Source of the DNA: Tetracladium setigerum
Taxonomy: Eukaryota; Ascomycota; Leotiomycetes; Helotiales
Assembly (NCBI GenBank): GCA_031472005.1
Contig: PZJY01000004.1
Span: forward strand, 496,001-560,000
DNA: 64,000 nt
Reading direction: 5' to 3'
The position numbers were made by a program, and so were the translations under genes. The stretch's first letter is position 1. Each line of letters begins with the position of its first letter. The notes beneath the pieces were generated by a model. That model was not told the DNA's origin. It worked only from the letters and a program-made list of their open reading frames with translations, and made no database searches. Shown here piece by piece: positions 23,763 to 34,942 of the stretch.

Positions 23763-24832
23763 ATGGATTCCCAGGCAGTAGGGCTAAGCTAGAAAACACA
23801 AGAGTTCCACAGCTGACATTAACCAGGAATCTGAACAGTTTTCTAAGCCGCCGTCCGAATATAAACTTGTGCCACTTGACCATGATGGGGATGCTGTACT
23901 TGAGGTTGATGACATCGATAGTTTAGAGACTCTTAGGTTCCTTGTCTCTATAAAGATACTTGGTCTTGCATCACCCGTTTTCGCTATAATGTTCGGTTCT
24001 GGTTTCAAGGAGGGAGAGAATCTACGAAACGAGGGGCGTGTTGCTGTCAAACTTGTGGATGATAACGCCCACGCTATGAAAACTATCTTGGAAATCCTTC
24101 ATCATCACCCTCCGCCCGACATTGATCCTAACAAGAATGCCAAAGAATTAGCTTGTATTGCAATTCATTGCGACAAGTATGATTGTAGAGCCGCATTACG
24201 ACCGTGGACCTACTACTGGTTTAGGGATCTAGAGACAGTGCAAAAGTCTCCGATAGAGCTGACTCTGCTCCTAGTGGCGGCGTACAAATTTGACGAGCCT
24301 AGACAATTTGCAAATATATCAGCAATGGCTATGAAGGATATGCCACTCAAAGGTCTCACGAATTGGTGGGATTATGAGATGTATAATCATTTCCCAGAGA
24401 TCGCTGCAGGTACATTACCATAAAGCTCAGAACATCTCTAAACGAAACTAAGTGTTTATAGATGCTCTCAGCAGCAAAATCCAGGGACTTTTGCGCCAGC
24501 TCCACAGTCAGGTCCAATCTATTATCACGGCACTAGGCCAAGATAAGAGAGGACACGAAATGACACTTCTAGATTGCGTCCTTTGTGGGAGAACACCCCT
24601 AATAGGAGCAAAAAAGTGTCATCCATGCAACAACTTAAACTTGTCTCAAAAGTACTGTACGATGAGCTATAGAATAGCCGAGTTCATTGCAGTCCTGGAG
24701 AAGGAAGAACTCTGGCCGTCTGTGAAGCCATTCCACGAATGTGCGGTATCAGATCTGGTTCACAGAATCACGTGCGTTAATAAAGATATCAAATATATAT
24801 GTACCACTGGGGTGAGGTGTCCCTTACTGTAA
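23763..24832 (+). CDS. BTB/POZ-domain protein
   Basis: Exons 23763-23777, 23827-24409 and 24462-24832 total 323 codons in one frame. The tiny first exon (MDSQA) is followed by a GTAGGG donor and an ACCAG acceptor; the second intron is GTACAT to TATAG. The BTB core contains SPVFAIMFGSGFKEG and AMKTILEILHHH, typical of fungal BTB proteins that form dimers and may serve as Cul3 adaptors or transcription cofactors. The third exon adds an unusual tail with several Cys pairs (LLDCVLCGR, CHPCNN) that may bind zinc. The gene has no stop although it sits in the decayed tract. Confidence 0.75.
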
Positions 24833-25645
24833 CAGCTGTAAATTTTGAGCGTCCTCGCACAACGAACCGAAACAAATATCTAAGGCCTATGTATCACATG
24901 TATTAAAAGTGGAAGATGGGCGGACAAAAATAAATGCATATGCAGAGTATGAGTTTAGTTACATTTTTGTTTGAGCTCGACGACGTGATTGTATCGTCAG
25001 TGGTGTTGTCAAGCGTTAAGCTCTTTGGCCAAGGTTTTTGCGTCTTCTTTGTTTTGAATAGTTCTCGAAGGGCCAGCGATTTGGAATTGTTGCCGATTAA
25101 CACGAAAAGGCTCGGCCGCTGAGTGTCTGGATCCTGTAAGTGATGAGTGAGCGTCTGAAGCCTATCAGATTCGAGAAGGGAAATATCGTTGCCATATTTG
25201 CCAAGGCTGAGCCAATGGCAGTGATTGCAACGCTTCATAATAAAGATAAAGCGGCTAGGCGTAGAGTGAAGATATTCTTCCTACTTAGGCATAAGTTAGT
25301 AACTTTATATAAATTCAACGAAAGAGTAAAACCGAAATAGCTTTCCGGGGAAACAAAATGGGCTTCTATTGAATCAGAGGTCACTATTAGACCTTATCTA
25401 TTTTAGGAAATATAGTGCCAGAATAGAACCCCTCGCATAACGGGGCTAAAACTATATCCATGAGAGTATGGACATAGCTTAGTAATATTAGTAGGTATAT
25501 AAGTAGAGTCTTAAGTCTGCCTTCTTGCTTTAGTCAATCTGAACCCTTCCGAAACACTGTCATCTTAATAGATCGCAAACATTCTTCACAATTTGGAGAC
25601 TCTCGGCAGTCCACCCCGCCCTCGACTTTTTTAAGCTCAAGACAT
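24833..25645. other. Gene-poor stretch with possible gene tail on the minus strand
   Basis: A minus-strand frame at 24903-25238 reads with coding-like composition (DRLQTLTHHLQDPDTQRPSL, FVLIGNNSK) and could be a gene remnant. An overlapping plus-strand frame at 25140-25340 looks like its shadow. From 25340 to 25560 the sequence is AT-rich with no structure seen. Confidence 0.3.
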
Positions 25646-26170
25646 ATGTGTTCTCTTTGTGGCAAGTCCCGATCGAAAAGATATCATGATCAGCATCCCC
25701 TTTTACCAGGCCAGGCTCCAGAACATAGTATCTGCATAAGGTCAAAATATGCAAAGGCAGTTAATGAAATGCTAAGGCCACTATGTCCGGTAATCATATA
25801 CGAGATCCATCACCACCACTACTCCAGCTTGGGCTTAGAAGAGCCACCGCTAAGTTATACCGCTGCGGAATTACAACTGCCCGATAATACAATCCGCAGG
25901 GATTTATCTCCTATACGGGAGGAGTCGCCTCTAACGATAAACGTCACATCCTGGTCGGAAGAAACTCTTCCAAATTATAAATCTACTAAACTATCAGGAG
26001 AAAGTTCTCTAACTGGAAGGGTAGAGTTGCCGGATAATAGGTGTTCAAGAAGACACGCCGTCAGAAGGGTCTCCCCCATAGTGGAGGAATTACCACCTCC
26101 GGTAAATTTCCTAAAAAAAACCTACGCCGCAGAAAAAGAAGTAGGAGGTTTATATGAAACAAATAAATAA
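25646..26170 (+). CDS. Unknown CxxC protein, 174 aa
   Basis: Intact ATG-started frame. It opens with MCSLCGKSRSKRYHDQHP followed by ICIRSKYAKA; the CxxC pair and a further Cys suggest a small zinc-binding head. The rest is Pro/Ser/Glu-rich and predicted disordered. It resembles the many small Cys-headed proteins of unknown role in ascomycete genomes. No stop codons, unlike its neighbours. Confidence 0.5.
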   Translation: MCSLCGKSRSKRYHDQHPLLPGQAPEHSICIRSKYAKAVNEMLRPLCPVIIYEIHHHHYSSLGLEEPPLSYTAAELQLPDNTIRRDLSPIREESPLTINVTSWSEETLPNYKSTKLSGESSLTGRVELPDNRCSRRHAVRRVSPIVEELPPPVNFLKKTYAAEKEVGGLYETNK

Positions 26171-27114
26171 ATACATATATAAATTGCAATATATACTATA
26201 ACATTGGTTTCGCTAACAATTGCTTTACCACTGTATGATCTACTTCAGTGCATAATAACAAAATAAACTTGACTAGAAAAGACAATTAGGACAAAACTAG
26301 TATTCCAGGATATTAAAGAACCCAACCTTTCACTATTTTCCCCGCGCATTCTAAAAGGGGAATTCTGTTCCTCCAATATCCTACACTGAATCCCTGCGTA
26401 CCGGAAAACCCTAACTGCGGGGAAAATAATAAGTTACATTAACTTTAAGTATTAGAATATCTATACACGCTATAATATCATTTACTATTTTTTATAAGCT
26501 ATAAATTATAGCGACTCTTTATTATCCTAGGTGCTTTTAGCTAAATATATATATATATTCCCGTTCCCGGCCTACGCTTAGTTTGTAAAGAGTCTTCTTT
26601 TATAGCGTAATAAAACCTTCTCCTATTATTGCATACCGACCTTATGCCATCTCTAAAATTCATAGAAGATCTGAGTGAAGTTCTTAGGCCTCCCCACTAC
26701 ACAGGAGATCGTCAACAGCCTTGTACTGACTATAATATGCAGATTTATACAAGATCGTCACGCGGGTCAGTACCTCGGATCAAAGCGCTTGTCGATATAG
26801 CAGCTTTCCATAACCAGCGCATATCCACGTTTAGCACATCAACTCCACGACCCATCACACTCATTTTTCGTCTCCCCTTCGTCCGTAGTTTATAAAGACT
26901 GCCAGCTTATGGTGACAACAAGCAACCCACCCTTTCATCGTTCTCAATGCCTCTGACACTCGATCAGAAGCACCTCACTCTTTCCTTAACGTCTTGCACC
27001 TCAAATTCTCTCATAGGGTTAATATACACCTGCCGTCTCCTTTACTGGTAGAGTCTTGGTTGCTAATAGTGGCTTTGCAAAGGAATCTCTCTCTCGGCAA
27101 TCAGCGACGTAAGA
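26171..27114. other. AT-rich block
   Basis: 26171-26620 is strongly AT-rich with many TATA words, including (TA)n near 26543, and no coding signal; it looks like RIP-mutated or relic repeat DNA. From 26620 to 27114 only short open frames occur (88 codons at 26629-26895) without recognisable features. Confidence 0.4.
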
Positions 27115-28260
27115 ATGCTTGCTCTTCGTAGTCTGCATAAAACCTTTCGATATCCACAAATAGACATAGACCATACACGGATAGATTTGGATGGAGAGAG
27201 CATATTCTGCCCTGAAGAGGAAGAATCTGACAGACCCCAATGGACTAAAGAGCTAAGACAGGAAAAAAGGGAAGGTTGGGCCAAACGTAAGCAGATATTT
27301 ATATTGCCCCATCCCATTCCTTCTATGGCAAGTATTCGACTCTATTAGTGTTGGCACACATAAAACAAAGGGAAGTTCACTATCCAAAGCACGTCTACCG
27401 GGACTTCGTCATTAAAGATTCGCGGAGCTTCTACCGCCACGGGACGCTGCCCATTATGTTCGAATCCGATTACTATATTGACTAGCCGCAGGAATACTTT
27501 ACTTCCCCTGAAAAGCAAGGTTGGGGTATACATCGTCTCGCGCCCGTCCTTCGACGCCATATTCAGAAAAATAAGAACCCCTATCGCTCCGCATTTGTTT
27601 CTTCGAGTGGCAATATACACTAGAGCGTATACCGCATGGGACAGAGGAGTATAAAATTGAGCTCGACTCAAGTTGCTTGTATAGCGGTTTTTAATATGCA
27701 GGAGATCCTGAACGGAGAGCAAACTTTTCTATGGTATCTCCCGGACTTAATAGAATACCTTGACCCCCAGAAGCGCTTCTTTTCCCACGACGATGGGAAG
27801 TGGGCCCAAAACAACTAGGAGTATATTACGTGGGCATTCCCACTAATAGATGCGTTAGTATACTAGTTAATATGGGAGGAGCTGACTTCTCCTGCTATTA
27901 GCTTTTTATAAGAGCGTCGCTATTTCTAATATATATTAGCACTTTCTGAGACCCACACCTCTTTAACCCCTATAATAGTAGAAGAGTATATTAGAAAGCT
28001 TGTCAAGTTTGCAAATTAGTGCGGGGGAGGCGCCGATGACAATAACCGAATCTTGGAGCTAGCCGTATCAACGTTTGAATCGGGTAGCCGGAGTCATTAG
28101 AGCTGGGCTTATTCGATAGTACCACATCTAGATTCTTCGACTGCTTGATGTCTTCTTAGGCAGACTCTCGGCTTGGAAACGGGAGTTCCCACTGTAGAGC
28201 GTGCCCAAGCACTCGAACCAGAGTTATCCAAGCTCAAAATAGAGATAGTCAGCACGCGTT
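27115..28260 (+). pseudogene. Unknown gene remnant, many in-frame TAG/TAA
   Basis: From about 27350 one frame stays in register for roughly 900 bp, reading coding-like sequence (HYPKHVYRDFVIKDSRSFYR, GWGIHRLAPVLRRHIQKN, LWYLPDLIEYLDPQKRFFS, PIIVEEYIRKLVKFAN). It is cut by TAG at 27483, 27621, 27816 and 27864, TAA at 27909 and 27927, TAG at 28017 and 28098, and later TGA. A short open frame at 27115-27348 just upstream may be its first exon. No family recognised. Same nonsense-without-indel pattern as the other pseudogenes of this tract. Confidence 0.45.
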
Positions 28261-28872
28261 GAGGATAGTTACGTCGATCCAGCTAGGTGATTGTGACTGG
28301 TATATGAGTTAGGTCAGAAAAATGCTAAACGGAGGCTGTACTTAGAGACGATAGAGAATATACTTTTGGCAGCACAGAAGGATCTGATTGTATTGGGGGA
28401 ATCGACCTCTTCGGCTAGATGGTAGGCATTGTATTACTATCTGATTCTATACTAGTCGACCTTCTTGAACTAATACCTGCTATTAAACCTGCCCAGACCC
28501 AGAGTACTTATGCTAAAGCCGTAGGCCCAACCGCTATCCTTTTCCCATCTGCACACTCTAACGATGGACTAGTCTTATGTAGATGGCTGGATCCGTGGCA
28601 GTTAAAATCTCAATCTTAAGGTTGTGGATCAACCCTCTTCGCAATGTCAATGGTAAATCGACCTGCTAAATTCGTTTGTGTATTTAATGCGACGGCAGTC
28701 ACCTCGTTAAGAGTATGCGTAAGCGACGATATCTCCAGGCTTAATTGAGAGATATTTTCAATCCGGACCAGCGGCTAACATAGAGTAATGCAAAATTCGC
28801 TTCAAAATTTATACTATAGCTGCGGACCTCTACGAGATAATTTTCTATCTAGGCACTAGGGCTATGGCCCCA
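28261..28872. other. Decayed, no gene recognised
   Basis: A 66-codon open frame at 28419-28619 with no domain; otherwise AT-rich, stop-dense sequence that may be the eroded continuation of the preceding pseudogene. Confidence 0.3.
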
Positions 28873-29925
28873 TTACCCATTTTTTAAGCCAGGGCGTTTT
28901 GAAGACTGGCCTTGTTTCCTCCCATTTTGTCCAAGTAGACTTCTTCCCCAGGAGTTCCAATTCAAGGTTATCAAGATCACCCGTAGCACTAATAAACCCT
29001 GTATATCTTCAGTCGATTCCCACATTCGAAACTCAACTTGATTGTTGTCGATACGAAAGATGAAAAGCGCTTTCCGACCAGGTTTATATAAGAACAAACC
29101 CCTCGTACTCACTACCGCCCCAAAGTGATTTTTTTGGTTCAAATCGATAAATGCTAAGTCGAAAGGAAGCTGGAAGGCGCCGTAAGTCCGTCCAGTTTTC
29201 CGCTCGAGCAAGCGCCAAGTGCCTGCTTCCGTGATAACGTATTTTTCAGTGAAGCCGTGAATACGACTGCCACCCTCTATTGTCTCCCAACGGAGATTCC
29301 CTTTGGCCACATCCCAAAGCCTAAGGTAGTTTGGTGACCGAAAAATAAGGTCATTTCTGTCACCTTCAACTTGGTAAATGTCTGTTCTTGTGATAGACCA
29401 AATCCCGGGAGACTACAATTTGACTTCGAGGCAGCCTTTCGGGTCATCGCGAGGTTTTGGTGAAGGTCGGCGTACGTCCGTCCGCTCGAACATAAACAGA
29501 TTCTTTCCTAAGTTCCTTAGAAGGACATTGGCTTTTCTCGACATTAAGAGTTGTCCTGGAAATGTGTTCGTAGCGCAGGTCCAACGGTATGTTTGCTTGG
29601 CTACCGTGATGTCACCTTGAATTTGCGATATACTGAATCCATCTCGCCGATATCGTTCCTTACCAAATTTAGCAGTATCGATATCAGATATCTATATTAG
29701 CTCGCCTGCAACGTTCAACTGCAAGTGCCCACCTTGTTTATCGAAGGTGCACACGAGGTCCCAGCACCCAGCTGGAATGCCGGGATTGCTTGTGTGTATC
29801 CAAGTGCTTGCGCCAGTGGCTTCGACGATTTCTGGCCTCGATCGATCTGGCAGAATAGAAGGGCTTTGACTTTGAGGTGAATACGGTGGCGGTGGGTTAT
29901 CATCCCCGGCTATCTGCGAACTCAC
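28873..29925 (-). pseudogene. Unknown beta-rich protein, two in-frame TAG
   Basis: One frame of 351 codons from ATG 29925 to the stop at 28873, interrupted only by TAG at 29692-29694 and 29413-29415. The N-terminus is Pro/Ser-rich (DDNPPPPYSPQSQSPSILP, a PPxY motif is present). The body shows repeated short beta-strand patterns (GFTEKYVITEAGTWRLLERK, AVVSTRGLFLYKPGRKALF), as in scramblase-like or LURP-like beta-barrels, but I cannot place it. If the PPxY motif is functional it would bind WW domains. Decay is purely by nonsense mutation. Confidence 0.5.
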
Positions 29926-30857
29926 TGGGACAGGTTAGATGTCGTGTTATAGCATATCCATATATTGGAAGCTTACCATCGAGGCCGCCCATTCTCGCGT
30001 GTCGGCTGAAATTCGGTTATAGAAATAATAGAGAAAATAGATCGTAGAAATAGATCAGAGAGGAAAAGCGTATGACTCTGAAATGGGGTTTGGTGGAATA
30101 GCTGTAATATAGGTGATCAGAGTGTGAGGGCAGGCTTTGATTTGAGTCTGCCTAGGCCACAGCAGCGTTGGCTGGTTCCAGCTAGCGCGCGCCATGGCAT
30201 TGGCTTTCGACAGCCTTGCAGCGCTGGGAGCAGCGCTCCTTGTTGGACACTTGACAGCTCGTCTAGAATTGGACCTGAGGAGTTTTGGTGAGGGGGTGTC
30301 TAGCGGGCTTGGAAGCGGGGTAATTGTATCGTGAAGCACTTCATAGGTTTATACGGAGGTATACGGACTGCGAATTATGAGTGCGTATTCAAAATGGCAA
30401 CTGATTGCATGTGAACATGATTTCGATAATGACGTATCCTTAATAGAAAACATATGATATCGTACTTATTATTTTTTAATACAACAGTAATAAAAGGGCG
30501 GCGTCAATGGCTGATTTCTTTTATATCCGCGATCGACGCGTGACTTAGTTGTTCGTGTAGAGAAACTGAACATAGTGATATCACATGCAAAGCTCAATAG
30601 AAGATTCTACGTTCCTAAGCCTTAGTATTATCTATTCTCTAGTGAGTAATGATGAATTTATGGGCTGACCTATCAATTATGGAGATTGTTGGCCTTGATG
30701 ACCACATGTGCATCTGACTTGTGGAACTTGATTCAGTATATGATGAGATGCTGACCATTTCGGTTCGTAGAGCTGGCTACTGTAGATAAAAACTGGATCG
30801 TCTTGTAGACCTTTCTTCAGCGAGTTCTAAAACTAGACGATCTCAATATTGAATGTG
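29926..30857. other. Intergenic
   Basis: A minus-strand Ser/Pro-rich open frame at 30055-30339 could be the eroded 5' part of the preceding gene. 30340-30857 is AT-rich and holds the promoter of the oxygenase gene; no other structure seen. Confidence 0.3.
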
Positions 30858-31858
30858 ATGGGCCTAACTACTATTGATTTACGGGCTATCGAGGCCATTA
30901 CACCCAGACAAATTAACCAAGCAAAGAGTGATGGGGCATTTTATTTGAGAATTTCTGATGTAAACGGCCAAACTGTAAGTCTACAGATGACTCTCAAATT
31001 AAAAAGCGCTAAATTGTGGCAGATACTAGATGAGGTTCTGGAGCAGGCGAAAGTGTTTTTTCAGTGGAAGGGTAAAACCAGCCTTACCTTTGATCGGGAG
31101 AAATTCGTTGGGTATAGCTTGAATGCAGAAACTACTCACGGTCATGTTGACCAGAAGGAAATGTTTGACTGGGCTACTGAGACTCCTGAGCTGGCAATAC
31201 AAACACAACCCTGGGAACAGCTGAGAGGGTCTAGTGTTTGGCCATTAGCTTCAACAGTTCCAGGCTTCAGATCTTCGATGGAAGCATTCGAAGTGTTTGC
31301 TAGCGGACTAGCCATTGAAGTGCTCAGAATAATGGGCTTATTGCCCCTTCTTGATCTTTACAAGGAGAGCGAACAACAGCCACAACATAGGATGAAGCTC
31401 GTCCACTACCCTCGGCTTACGGGGAGCTCTAGTCAAGGTTGTGGACCACATACTGATCGCGCAGAGTGGCTTACAATTATACATGAGTGTGGAGAAGCTG
31501 CTCTTGAAGTTGAAATTAACGGTATTATGGTTCCAGTGAAACCAATACCGGGTTGCGTGATTGTCATTCTTGGACAGCCACTAGAAGATTGTAGTACGAA
31601 AGCTTTTAAGGCGGGCCGCCATCAAGTCGTAGTAGGTCATGTTACAGCATTTAAGAATCAAGGCTGACGTTTAAAGCTCTCAGAGAAGGGGACCGCTATT
31701 CGGCAATATTTTTCATGTCAACAGCCCATCATTTGTCCGTTGCTGATGTCAGACGAAGACTGGGCGGTAATAGACTCGCTGAAGGCGCGTCCGAGACGCC
31801 ACTTGGCGAGGTAGTAAGGGACCTTTACATAGACTCTTACAAGAATATTGTACAGTAG
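30858..31858 (+). CDS. 2-oxoglutarate/Fe(II) oxygenase, IPNS-like
   Basis: Member of the isopenicillin-N-synthase-like oxygenases, which often tailor fungal secondary metabolites. Exons 30858-31635 and 31677-31858 sum to 320 codons. The intron is only 41 bp with a weak GTCATG donor but has GCTGAC before the AAAG acceptor; a frameshift is the alternative. Iron ligands: His and Asp in GCGPHTDRAEWLTII and the distal His in FKAGRHQVV. The 2OG-binding Arg-x-Ser is in GDRYSAIFF, which lies in exon 2 and supports the splice. The start is ATG 30858. Its 3' end faces the MFS transporter, a typical small metabolite cassette. Intact unless the intron is wrong. Confidence 0.75.
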
Positions 31859-31962
31859 TATTGCTAGAAATTCCTGTAGACGAAGCTGTTAAATAAAATT
31901 ATATGTGAGCCACTTTTGATATTTTTTAGTACAACGAAATACGATATTTCTTTGATTCAACT

Positions 31963-33722
31963 CTATTCCAAGCTTTTCTCAAGTGTGGTGTCACTTTGAA
32001 GCTTACTGTTCTGTTCTAATTTCTCTTCAACCACGAAATCGCTCTTCGCTTCCCCAATCCTCACAAACACCACCAAGATTACAGTTGCCATTGTAGCACA
32101 CCCAACCTCCATCCAAAATACGGCCTGGCAACTTCTGCGTTCTCCTAGGGACGACAGGGTCTTCTGCTTTACTACTCCCGCCATGGCGAGACAAACAGTG
32201 CCTCCAAAGTGCAGGAGGAAGGCGACAACAGCTCCTGCAAATCCTTGCTGATTGTATGGCGTTGAGGTTGTGATATAGATGTTGCAAACATTAAAAGTAA
32301 TGTCAATTCCAATTGTGGCACATAACATCGATGGGAATATATATTCCCAGTAGCTTGCTCCGCTTGGTGTTATTGCGAACAGCAACGGAGCGATTATCCA
32401 TGCAGATCCTGCAATAATCAGAAGTATAGTTCCAGGCAGAAGATGAAGCACATAACCCCCAAAGATGGAGATGACGCACCCACCCGCTGCCATAGGCGTG
32501 TACCAAGCTACAGTTTGAATAGTGCTAGCTCCCATACTTTGCTCCATGTATTGGCTTGCATGCAGAAGGTAAACGCTTAAAGACCCATAAAAGAGGAACA
32601 AGCTCAGCAATAAAGCAGGCATCTGCGGTTTGCAGAGGAAGGACAGCGGAATTAGTGGGCATTTGGCAAACCATATTTCCACATAGATTGTAGCCAAAAG
32701 GAAGGAGATACCGAGAATGAAGCATATGTAAACGTAAGGTGTCTTCCAGCCATTTGGAGCTTGCGATGAGGCTACTAGAGCGACGATGAGAAAGTCCAGG
32801 CAAAGAAATAAGGTTCCACCTCCAACCCAATCCATTACAAGGTCGTCCTGTGGCTGTTCATACCCATCAGTATTCTGTTCTGAATTCTGAGTTTCAGATT
32901 GCACCTCTCGCTGCATGGTCTTTATCGCTGGATCGCTGCATTCAGGGACAGTGAAGTAAGCAACAATGGAGGTAAGAATTGTCAAGGCTGCTCCAACCCA
33001 AAAGTAATAGCCCCAAGTAGCCGATCCTCCAGAAGTGCCGCCAACGAGGATACCAATAAAGAACCCGAACGGTGCACAGGCTCCGTAAATAGAAAATACT
33101 ATGTTTTTGCGTTTTCCAGGCCGATATATACGTCCCATCATCATAAGACCTGAGGGTAGCATAGCTGATGCGCCGATGCCCTGCAAAGCCCGGGAAAGAT
33201 CCAGCAGTATTTCATTTCTCGCAAAGCCAACTACTAGACTCCAGACTGCAAGCCAACTCAGGCCGCAAATATAAATACGCCGGCCGCCATACATATCAGC
33301 CAGGCGGCCAAAAATAAGTGTTGTGGAGGCAACCGCAAGTGAAAACATACTGGCTGGCCAGACCGATGAGGATTCGGGGATAATTTGTTCCTGAACAAGG
33401 CCAGGTAAGATCACAGTGAATCCAGACACAAAGTACTCCTGCTATGGTTAGTCACACATGACAGAAGAGTGGATTGTGGTCATACTGTTAGGATCTGGGA
33501 CATAGCTATGGAGAAAGTGAAGCCTATTTCGTGCCAAACAGAACGTAATGCTTCCGGTCGCTGCTGGCTAGTATCTGAAGTATTTTCTTCTCTCCAGTCT
33601 GCATCACTTTGAACAGGGGTAAGAGATGGCGATGATAACTTCCAATCATCTTCGCTGAAAGTGATAAAACTCAGCGAAGAAAAGCGTTGAATCGATTTAT
33701 CGTCTGGAAGTGCAGAATCCAT
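31963..33722 (-). CDS. MFS transporter
   Basis: Plasma-membrane transporter of the drug:H+ antiporter type. Exons 33722-33486 and 33441-31963 (44-bp intron, GTATGA donor, GACTAACC branch) give 571 residues. A 60-residue acidic/Ser N-terminal cytosolic stretch is followed by repeated hydrophobic segments; the signature between helices 2 and 3 is GRLADMYGGRR, and GIGASAMLPSGLMMMGRIY follows in helix 4. The Glu/Gln-rich central loop (near MQREVQSETQNSEQNTDGYE) separates the two halves. Convergent with the oxygenase gene, so it may export the product of that enzyme. That link is inference from position only. Confidence 0.9.
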
Positions 33723-34178
33723 AGGTAGAATGGTCAGGTTAGAACAACCCTAGAAAGGATTGATAGATAATAAGTACAAAGGGACTGTAAAGTAATTCAC
33801 AGAGGGAAACAAGTTCTAAAAATCAGAGAGTTGTCATCAATCTCTACCTCTAAATGGTCATCTGATAGGCTCTGATAGACTCTGGTAGAAAGTCACCAAA
33901 GACATCTCATGGTCAGCGTTGATTCCTTGCTAGGTCTAAATTAGTGTGAATACAAGGAAATGAATACAAGGAAATAACATGAAAAAGAAGTGAGTGTTAA
34001 GTTACTACTGTATTAAAAAGAGCTCGAACTTAACGTAAAGCTTTGGTAAAGTTGGAAACACGTTTTGCCATAAGAATTAATTCCAAAATGTTGGAGGGGC
34101 AAGCAAGAGTTCCATTCAGTAACACGGATGATTAGATCTGGGGGACTACTCTATATAGATCGTTGCTACAGAATGCTC
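33723..34178. other. Intergenic
   Basis: Promoter side of the transporter. A short direct repeat (GAAATGAATACAAGGAAAT-like) occurs near 33950-33975; no gene recognised. Confidence 0.35.
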
Positions 34179-34757
34179 TCAAGAGACTGGCTTCCTCATC
34201 TTGGTTTTGTTAATCATCCCATCATCCCAGAATCCGGCTGCCCACAATTGGTCTGCCCAAATGTTGAGCAAAGAATATGAATATTGATTATGAGGCATGC
34301 AGCTGTCATAAATTGCGGTAGTGATACTGTAGTCGTGAGGTGACTTAAAGCACACTTCTTTGATATCTTCAACCCTTGGTTGCCACTGCATTACTACCCC
34401 TAGCATTGTGACTCTACAGAGTGTTATTTCGTCCTCAGAGAATACATAGTCTTGGTCTTGTAATTGAGCATGTGCGGCATCCTTATCCGTGATCGGACGC
34501 TCCAAATCGTCATTCACTAATGGATTCACAAGATGGATATGAGACATTTCAGCACACTGTAGACGACCAGGTATCTCGTCAACAAGGTAGCTTTCGAACA
34601 AGCAAAGACGGCTTTTCTTCCTGTGAAGCCTACCCATGTGATATTTGAAGCCAAAGCTCCTAAATAATTTACAAGTATGAGTGAAGAAGAGAATCGGATG
34701 CGCCAATGCTTTCTTATAGAGGGTATTTTGAGGTGTTTTGGGTCTAAATATAGTCAT
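34179..34757 (-). CDS. Unknown protein, 192 aa
   Basis: Uninterrupted frame from ATG 34757 (MTIFRPKT). It is rich in His/Cys/Tyr and has no repeats or domain I recognise. Coding-like stretches include DKDAAHAQLQDQDYVFSEDE and MLGVVMQWQPRVEDIKEV. Might be a degenerate gene fragment or a lineage-specific gene; context gives no clue. Confidence 0.4.
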   Translation of the reverse strand: MTIFRPKTPQNTLYKKALAHPILFFTHTCKLFRSFGFKYHMGRLHRKKSRLCLFESYLVDEIPGRLQCAEMSHIHLVNPLVNDDLERPITDKDAAHAQLQDQDYVFSEDEITLCRVTMLGVVMQWQPRVEDIKEVCFKSPHDYSITTAIYDSCMPHNQYSYSLLNIWADQLWAAGFWDDGMINKTKMRKPVS

Positions 34758-34942
34758 TTGACCTTGGCTCACGTAGTCATATTGGTTTAAATTTAACTAT
34801 ACATGACTAATTACAGTACAGTATAAGATTAGGTTTTATATTCTATGTCTGCTGCTGAGTGCCCAATAATCAGCTCTTGCTACATGGGGCCGTAGACGAC
34901 AACACTGCCGCGTGAACACATGTGCCTGAGGATTCTGACGGT

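Noticed and set aside
25140..25340. 66-codon plus-strand basic ORF
   Set aside because: Overlaps a more coding-like minus-strand frame and shows no features of its own.
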